In this document: positions 60,401 to 64,000 of the stretch, in pieces
Numbering within the stretch: position 1 is the stretch's first letter
Layout of the letters: the number at the start of each line of letters is the position of its first letter
From: Xanthomarina arctica
GTDB lineage: Bacteria > Bacteroidota > Bacteroidia > Flavobacteriales > Flavobacteriaceae
Length of the DNA stretch: 64,000 nt
Assembly (NCBI RefSeq): GCF_014638915.1
Contig: NZ_BMFQ01000001.1
Span: 1,005,142 to 1,069,141, forward strand
Reading direction: 5' to 3'
Translations under genes and position numbers: made by a program
The notes under the pieces: model-generated
Databases searched by the model: none
What the model was told of the DNA's origin: nothing
Seen by the model: only the letters and a program-made list of their open reading frames with translations

Positions 60401-61903
60401 AATGGGGTTTACAGTTATTAGCATGTTTGCAACTATTGCGCATTGCCCTGCATCTGGTGTAAAAGTATAAGTTGTTGTTGACGTGTTGTTAATTACAGGG
60501 CTCCAGGTTCCTGTTACACCATTATCGGATGTTGTTGGCAAAGGAGCTAGGGTTTCACCATTACAAATAGGAGCAACCTGAGTAAAGGTGGGGGTGGCAA
60601 TTGGATTTACCGTGATGGTCATCGTTTCTACTGTTCCACATTGACCTGCATCAGGAGTAAATGTATAAGTTGTAGTTACTGTATTATTCATTGCAGGACT
60701 CCAGGTTCCATCAATACCATTATCTGATGTAAGTGGTAAAGGAGCTAGAGCATCACCTTCACAAATCGCCGTTACTTGAGTAAATATTGTTGTTATATTA
60801 GGGGTAACAGTAACCATTGCCGTTCCAGATTGGGGATTGGGGCAGATAGGCATATTGGCTGCATCGAATATTTCAGCGCTTGTTAGCTCTAGCGTAGTAT
60901 CTGTAGTTGGATTTAAAGAAATGGTTGCTACTCCTGCAGCATTAAGAAGAATATTTAGAGAAGTGGTACCTCCATCTAAGGTATAGTAAACTCTAGCGTC
61001 TGGTGTTCCTGTTATAGTAAAAGTTACATTCTCTCCCTCACAAGCAGTTGTAGGCGAAACAGCAACCGTGGCTTCTGGTAAGAGAAACACAATTAAATCA
61101 AACTCAACGATGCTATAACAGTCCGTGCCACTTGATTTAGCTTTTGCATAAATGGTTTGCGGGTTAGAGGTGTTTGAATAAATAAATCCATTTAATGGGT
61201 ATAAACCGTCTGTAGCATCTGCCAGACTGGCAAAGTATTGAACAGGATCACTACTGATGCTACTGCTTAAACTATTTAAAGAAAAAAGTCCTATATCTGG
61301 AGTACTGCTACAAGTTATTTGATCACCAATATCGTTAACCGTAGGAGGCGTAGGAAAAGCACCAGTGCCATCCATTGCAGTACCTGTCCATTCTAATTCA
61401 AAACCACCATCACCATGAGGTCTATCTATAACTAAATAATAAGTTTCTCCAGGAAGAACGTCTAACCACCATACATAACCATTTCCATTTCCGGCTGGTC
61501 CAGCTTGTGTTGCGGATGTACTACCATTTATTCCTGTATGATTATTTAAAAGATCAGCTGCGTCTGGGTTTGTTGTAGAACATCGAACAGGAGTTCCTAA
61601 ATTGGAACAATTATTTGTTTCATATACAAAAAAATCATAATCAACTGTAATATCTGGATCATTAGGGATTAAATCGAAGCCTAATTGTCCAGCTTGAACT
61701 ATATTTATTTTTAACCATAATGAGTTATGCTCAGCACCAGAACAACTTGAAACTTCCCAGTCATCACCAAAACCAGAGGCATTAGACATGAAATTTCCAT
61801 TTCCACAAACGGTAATGGCATCCACGCAATCATTGGGTTCATTCTGTGCTTGAACTTGTGAAAACAATGCTATAAAAATCCCTAAAATTAAATACTTGTT
61901 CAT
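57452..61903 (-). CDS. repeat-rich adhesin with T9SS type B sorting domain
   Basis: The 1483-residue protein has a signal peptide (ending SQVQAQNEP), a lectin- or CUB-like N-terminal domain at about 20-175 (AITVCGNGNFMSNASGFGDDWEVSSCSG, YYLVIDRPHGDGGFELEW), and an Ig-like part at about 185-365. Ten tandem repeats of exactly 66 residues follow (about 369-1029): each reads FTQVAPICNGETLAPLPTTS, then TWSP, TYTFTPDAGQC and VNPI. A few more Ig-like domains follow, and the last 80 residues are a type B sorting tail (FVTPNADGYNDIWNISSLS, GTFNGELLPATDYWFVL). T9SS with PorP/SprF would place it on the cell surface. It lies 156 bases downstream of a PorE-like paralogue gene. Confidence 0.93.
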   Translation of the reverse strand: MNKYLILGIFIALFSQVQAQNEPNDCVDAITVCGNGNFMSNASGFGDDWEVSSCSGAEHNSLWLKINIVQAGQLGFDLIPNDPDITVDYDFFVYETNNCSNLGTPVRCSTTNPDAADLLNNHTGINGSTSATQAGPAGNGNGYVWWLDVLPGETYYLVIDRPHGDGGFELEWTGTAMDGTGAFPTPPTVNDIGDQITCSSTPDIGLFSLNSLSSSISSDPVQYFASLADATDGLYPLNGFIYSNTSNPQTIYAKAKSSGTDCYSIVEFDLIVFLLPEATVAVSPTTACEGENVTFTITGTPDARVYYTLDGGTTSLNILLNAAGVATISLNPTTDTTLELTSAEIFDAANMPICPNPQSGTAMVTVTPNITTIFTQVTAICEGDALAPLPLTSDNGIDGTWSPAMNNTVTTTYTFTPDAGQCGTVETMTITVNPIATPTFTQVAPICNGETLAPLPTTSDNGVTGTWSPVINNTSTTTYTFTPDAGQCAIVANMLITVNPILTPTFTQVAPICNGETLAPLPTTSDNGVTGTWNPTVDNTSTTTYTFTPDAGQCGTLETMTITVNPIITPTFTQVAPICSGETLVPLPTTSNNGVTGTWSPAIDNTTTTTYTFTPDAGQCGTSPTMDIVVNPIITPVFTQVTPICNGETLAPLPTTSNNGVTGAWSPAINNTSTTSYTFTPDAGQCALVENMQIVVNPIITTSFTQVAPICSGDTLAPLPTTSDNGIVGSWSPAIDNATTTTYTFTPDAGQCGTVETMTITVNPIITPTFTQVAPICSGESLAPLPTTSNNGVTGTWSPSINNTATTTYIFTADSGICATTQSMEIVVNPSITPTFTQVNPICDGDVLSPLPTTSTNGITGNWNPTLDNTTTTTYTFTPNPGQCAATQTMDIIVNPIVTPLFTQVAPICSGDALTPLPTTSNNGVTGTWNPTIDNTTTATYTFTPNAGQCATVETMQIIVNPIVTPMFTQVTPICNGDSLAPLPTTSNNGIAGTWNPSINNTANTTYTFTPNSGQCAISQTMEIIVNPIPVIDLTMLTACSTSSNGIDSFNLLAEIPNILGATQNQADFTVTFYEDPGTSILISTNPYTNTAAYNQIIYVSISNNTTLCSDVFPFDLFVEDAATATMPNPIIECDYDGMNDGYFPFDLTTLDSEVLNGQNSSIFEVSYYWNSQDAIDGFNSIPDPANFINTTAYNQTIYIRVTNIHIPDVCFATTSFNYTVSPILKPEITSVDGLNTICVDFETGISQNQVTLISDLQDPNYEYTWYLDGVLIAGANQGSYVINTASPGLYTISITEINSVANCTSEISEPFEVIQSGQAVFVSVTQSDTFNPNPSITVTVDGYGEYWFQLDNGPILNNGGVFTNVSGGIHTVYVYDRKTDTPSCGYIIIEDINIIDYPKFVTPNADGYNDIWNISSLSNQPEASINIFDRYGKILANIKPSGRGWDGTFNGELLPATDYWFVLTFEESGQTKQFRSHFSLVR
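58818..60797 (-). repeat. ten tandem 198-bp coding repeats inside the adhesin
   Basis: Ten in-frame copies of 66 codons lie head to tail. Most differ from one another by only some 10-20 residues, and conserved text FTQV-PIC, LPTTS, YTFTP and VNPI recurs with constant spacing. Such arrays grow and shrink by recombination. Confidence 0.93.
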
Positions 61904-61929
61904 TTTGAACGTTTTCAGTTTTATAAACT

Positions 61930-61970
61930 CTAATAGTCAAACTGTTTTTAAAATTCAGGTGGACTATTAG
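61930..61970 (-). promoter_or_regulatory. inverted repeat in the second adhesin leader
   Basis: CTAATAGTC (61930-61938) and GACTATTAG (61962-61970) are perfect 9-bp arms separated by 23 bases in the gap before the adhesin gene. It may be a 5' UTR stem of that gene. Confidence 0.45.
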
Positions 61971-62059
61971 ATGCTTATTGTAATTAATATATTAAATGGT
62001 TTTAAATGACCATTAAATTTAATCTAAAAAAAGCGGATTACTCTTTGATAATCAGTCTA

Positions 62060-63928
62060 TTATTTAATTATCAAGAATTCCGAACGTCTGTTCTGAGCAT
62101 CTTCTTCCTCTGTGCAATTTGCTTTACAAGCCACTTTAGGGTCTGCACTTCCAATACCTTCAGCTGAAAGTCGGTCTTTATTTATTCCTTTAGAAATAAG
62201 ATACTGAACGGTTGATTGAGCACGTCTTTCAGACAGTTTTAAATTGTATTCTGGACTCCCTTGGCTGTCTGTATGTGAACGTACCAATATTTTCATATCG
62301 GGATAATCATTCATTATTGTTACCAATTTATCTAATTCGAATGCACCTTGCTGTGTAATGTTACTTTTATTAAACTCGAAGTAGATGTTGTTTAATTTGA
62401 CTTCGGTTTCAGTAATCATTTCATTTATTGGATTTAATGAAGCATTTACAGCTAAGGCATCTTTTTTAGTGCCTGTAACAGGTATGGTAAGGGCATCATA
62501 TCCATCTTTTGAAATTGTGATATAATAATCAGGTTCGCAAGAAACATGAAAGGACGTGTTGCCTTTAGAATTACTAGACTGTTCTGTAATAGGATTATTT
62601 TGAGAATCTTTAATAACTACTTTGGCTCCTGAAATTAGAGCATTTGTTTTAGCGTCTTTTACAGAAACTATAATTTCTACATGGCAAATTGGAATGGCCA
62701 AATAAATATTGTCTACTCCAGAACGATTAGATGAAAAATACCCGATTTCCTTAAGTGTATTTATACTAAAAGCGAAATCGTCTCTATTAGTATTAACCGC
62801 GTTTCCCAGGTTGATGGCGTCTTCATTGTTGTTTAATTCTACTTTAAAGATATCTAATCCACCAAAACCTTGTTTGCCACTTGATGCAAAATAAAGGATG
62901 TTGTTGTCGCTAATAAAAGGAAAACCTTCTTTTCCAGAAGTATTTACACGTGCTCCTAAATTTTCTGGTTTGCTATAAGAATTACTGCTAATAGAAACTT
63001 TCCAAATATCAGTATCTCCTAATCCTCCAGGCATATTAGAAGTAAAAAATAGGGTTTTGCCATCCGAACTTAAACTTGGGTGACTTACAGAATAGTTAAT
63101 ACTATTGAATGGTAATGCTTGGATGTTTTCCCATTTCCCATTAACTAAATTTGCTTTATATAAGCCTTGTTGCGCTAATTTTGCCTTATTGTTTTTTAAT
63201 TTTTTGTAAGAACCTTCACTGTGTCCATCACGAGAAAAATACATGGTTTTACCATCGGCACTTAAAGTAATTGGGCCATCATGATAAGGAGTGTTTAAAC
63301 TTTTAACAGCTTCCGGTTCTGTTAAACTTCCATCCTCATTTCTTACCGATTTGTAAATGTCTAAATAAGATTGGTTTGTCCAATAATCTTCTTTTTTGCC
63401 GTTACTTCTTGTACTCACAAAATAAAGAATATTATCATTTGTTAGAATAGCCCCAAAGTCACTTCCTTCAGAATCACTTATTGTAGTTTCTTCAACCTCG
63501 AAGAATTCTGACTTATCTGTTAGTTGAGGTATATAATTTGGATTTTTCAAATGATTTTTGGCACGAATATCATTAGGCATTTTTTGCGCAAAAACATCCA
63601 TTTGCTTATTAGCCTCCTTATATTTTCCTTGAGATTTTAAAGTTTGTGCATATTTAAAATATGTTTCAGCATCTTGATCTGTTTGGACTGCTTTGGCATA
63701 CCATTTAGTAGCTTCTTCAATATTAAAAACATTGTAATAGCTGTCTGCTAATTGCTTATAAACATGCGCATCTGCTTTATTGTTCTTAATTAGTATTAAG
63801 TAGGCATCGATAGCATCGACATATTGATAACTCTCAAAAAGATTGTCAGCTTTTTCAGAATTTTTGTTTTGTCCGAAGCTGGCCGTCACAATAAGGGCGA
63901 TACTTAAAAGACTATATATTTTTTTCAT
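62060..63928 (-). CDS. TPR-PD40-OmpA protein, paralogue of the one at 18447
   Basis: The 622-residue protein copies the domain order of the gene at 18447-20339: signal peptide (ending VTASFGQN), TPR-like helices (about 25-130), PD40 propeller (PITLSADGKTMYFSRDGHSEG, HPSLSSDGKTLFFTSNMPGG, FPFISDNNILYFASSG), carboxypeptidase-regulatory-like fold and C-terminal OmpA domain (NIYFEFNKSNI, VRSHTDSQGSPEYNLKLSERR, NRRSEFLIIK). It is a PorE-like tether for T9SS components. I use ATG 63928; GTG 63937 three codons earlier is less likely. The upstream gene, 17 bases away, is a PorP/SprF cut by the window end. Confidence 0.93.
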   Translation of the reverse strand: MKKIYSLLSIALIVTASFGQNKNSEKADNLFESYQYVDAIDAYLILIKNNKADAHVYKQLADSYYNVFNIEEATKWYAKAVQTDQDAETYFKYAQTLKSQGKYKEANKQMDVFAQKMPNDIRAKNHLKNPNYIPQLTDKSEFFEVEETTISDSEGSDFGAILTNDNILYFVSTRSNGKKEDYWTNQSYLDIYKSVRNEDGSLTEPEAVKSLNTPYHDGPITLSADGKTMYFSRDGHSEGSYKKLKNNKAKLAQQGLYKANLVNGKWENIQALPFNSINYSVSHPSLSSDGKTLFFTSNMPGGLGDTDIWKVSISSNSYSKPENLGARVNTSGKEGFPFISDNNILYFASSGKQGFGGLDIFKVELNNNEDAINLGNAVNTNRDDFAFSINTLKEIGYFSSNRSGVDNIYLAIPICHVEIIVSVKDAKTNALISGAKVVIKDSQNNPITEQSSNSKGNTSFHVSCEPDYYITISKDGYDALTIPVTGTKKDALAVNASLNPINEMITETEVKLNNIYFEFNKSNITQQGAFELDKLVTIMNDYPDMKILVRSHTDSQGSPEYNLKLSERRAQSTVQYLISKGINKDRLSAEGIGSADPKVACKANCTEEEDAQNRRSEFLIIK

Positions 63929-63945
63929 TTTAAACACTTTTTTTA

Positions 63946-64000
63946 TTAGAAAAATCTAGGTGAAACAGATACTTTTTTAGGGAAATTTAAATCGAATAAT
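63946..64000 (-). CDS. PorP/SprF-family protein, last 17 residues only
   Basis: The frame ending with TAA at 63946-63948 reads LFDLNFPKKVSVSPRFF before the window edge. It matches the C-terminus of the PorP/SprF protein at 17520-18428 (FDIPLLKKVSRSPRYF). It lies 17 bases upstream of the PorE-like gene, in the same direction, as in the first module. The call rests on this short tail and on context, so it should be confirmed on the neighbouring sequence. Confidence 0.75.
   Translation of the reverse strand, partial: LFDLNFPKKVSVSPRFF

Noticed and set aside
58893-60470. Three similar plus-strand frames of about 60 codons in the second adhesin.
   Set aside because: They recur only because the 198-bp repeat recurs; they are antisense to it.
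58818-60797. Possible CRISPR array because of the regular repeats.
   Set aside because: The units are 198 bp, coding throughout, with diverging copies and no spacer pattern or cas genes.

Overview
The window is chromosomal DNA of a low-GC flavobacterium (phylum Bacteroidota, family Flavobacteriaceae most likely). Signs seen in the sequence are promoters of the Bacteroidota type (TTTG, 19-21 bases, TAnnTTTG), A-rich leaders instead of Shine-Dalgarno sites, type IX secretion (T9SS) sorting domains of types A and B, PorP/SprF proteins, gldE-gldD next to mutY-ssb, a dnaE with a fused proofreading domain, and several Bacteroidota-only families (DUF4271, DUF4296). The genus cannot be fixed from this stretch.

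Layout. 1-2.45 kb: the N-terminal two thirds of a CusA/CzcA metal-efflux pump and a small His-rich exported protein. 2.5-11.3 kb: a large outer-membrane barrel protein, exonuclease III, an OmpA-type lipoprotein, an octaheme cytochrome-TPR lipoprotein and a Tas-like aldo-keto reductase. 11.5-20.3 kb: a surface module of giant type B sorting-domain adhesin, PorP/SprF protein and TPR-PD40-OmpA protein. 20.4-33.9 kb: housekeeping genes (rng with a long folded leader, a 30-residue basic protein, HU, mutY, ssb, gldE, gldD, hemD, DUF4271, GT2, pyrC, DUF4296, an epimerase-type reductase, tyrS, a LuxE-type adenylating enzyme). 34.0-36.2 kb: two type A sorting-domain proteins, one of them almost only a sorting tail. 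36.4-49.8 kb: a PhoB/PhoR-like two-component pair, a MurG-like glycosyltransferase, trmB, a LysE exporter, an alkyltransferase-like protein, an Mrp-NifU-ferredoxin reductase-ferredoxin block, a metallophosphoesterase, an acyl-CoA dehydrogenase, a tRNA methyltransferase, a four-helix-bundle gene set between inverted repeats, rimM, rpsP and a calcium-repeat lipoprotein. 50.0-57.3 kb: dnaE, trxA, a DUF2135-like lipoprotein, a DUF58 protein and tRNA-Asp(GTC). 57.4-64.0 kb: a second surface module in reverse orientation (adhesin with ten 66-residue repeats, TPR-PD40-OmpA protein, and the last 17 residues of a second PorP/SprF protein).

How the genes fit together. The two surface modules, the GldE/GldD pair and the four sorting-domain proteins describe a cell that exports and anchors large repetitive adhesins through T9SS, probably for gliding or surface attachment. 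The rest is mostly core metabolism and information processing. No phage, transposase, CRISPR array or defence island is visible.

The points most worth a second look are: near-identical CRP/FNR-like palindromes placed the same distance from two promoter -7 boxes; a folded leader before the RNase G gene; a four-helix-bundle gene bracketed flush by inverted repeats; a lipoprotein gene lying between two copies of one terminator; a branched folded element after tRNA-Asp; and the two differently ordered adhesin modules.
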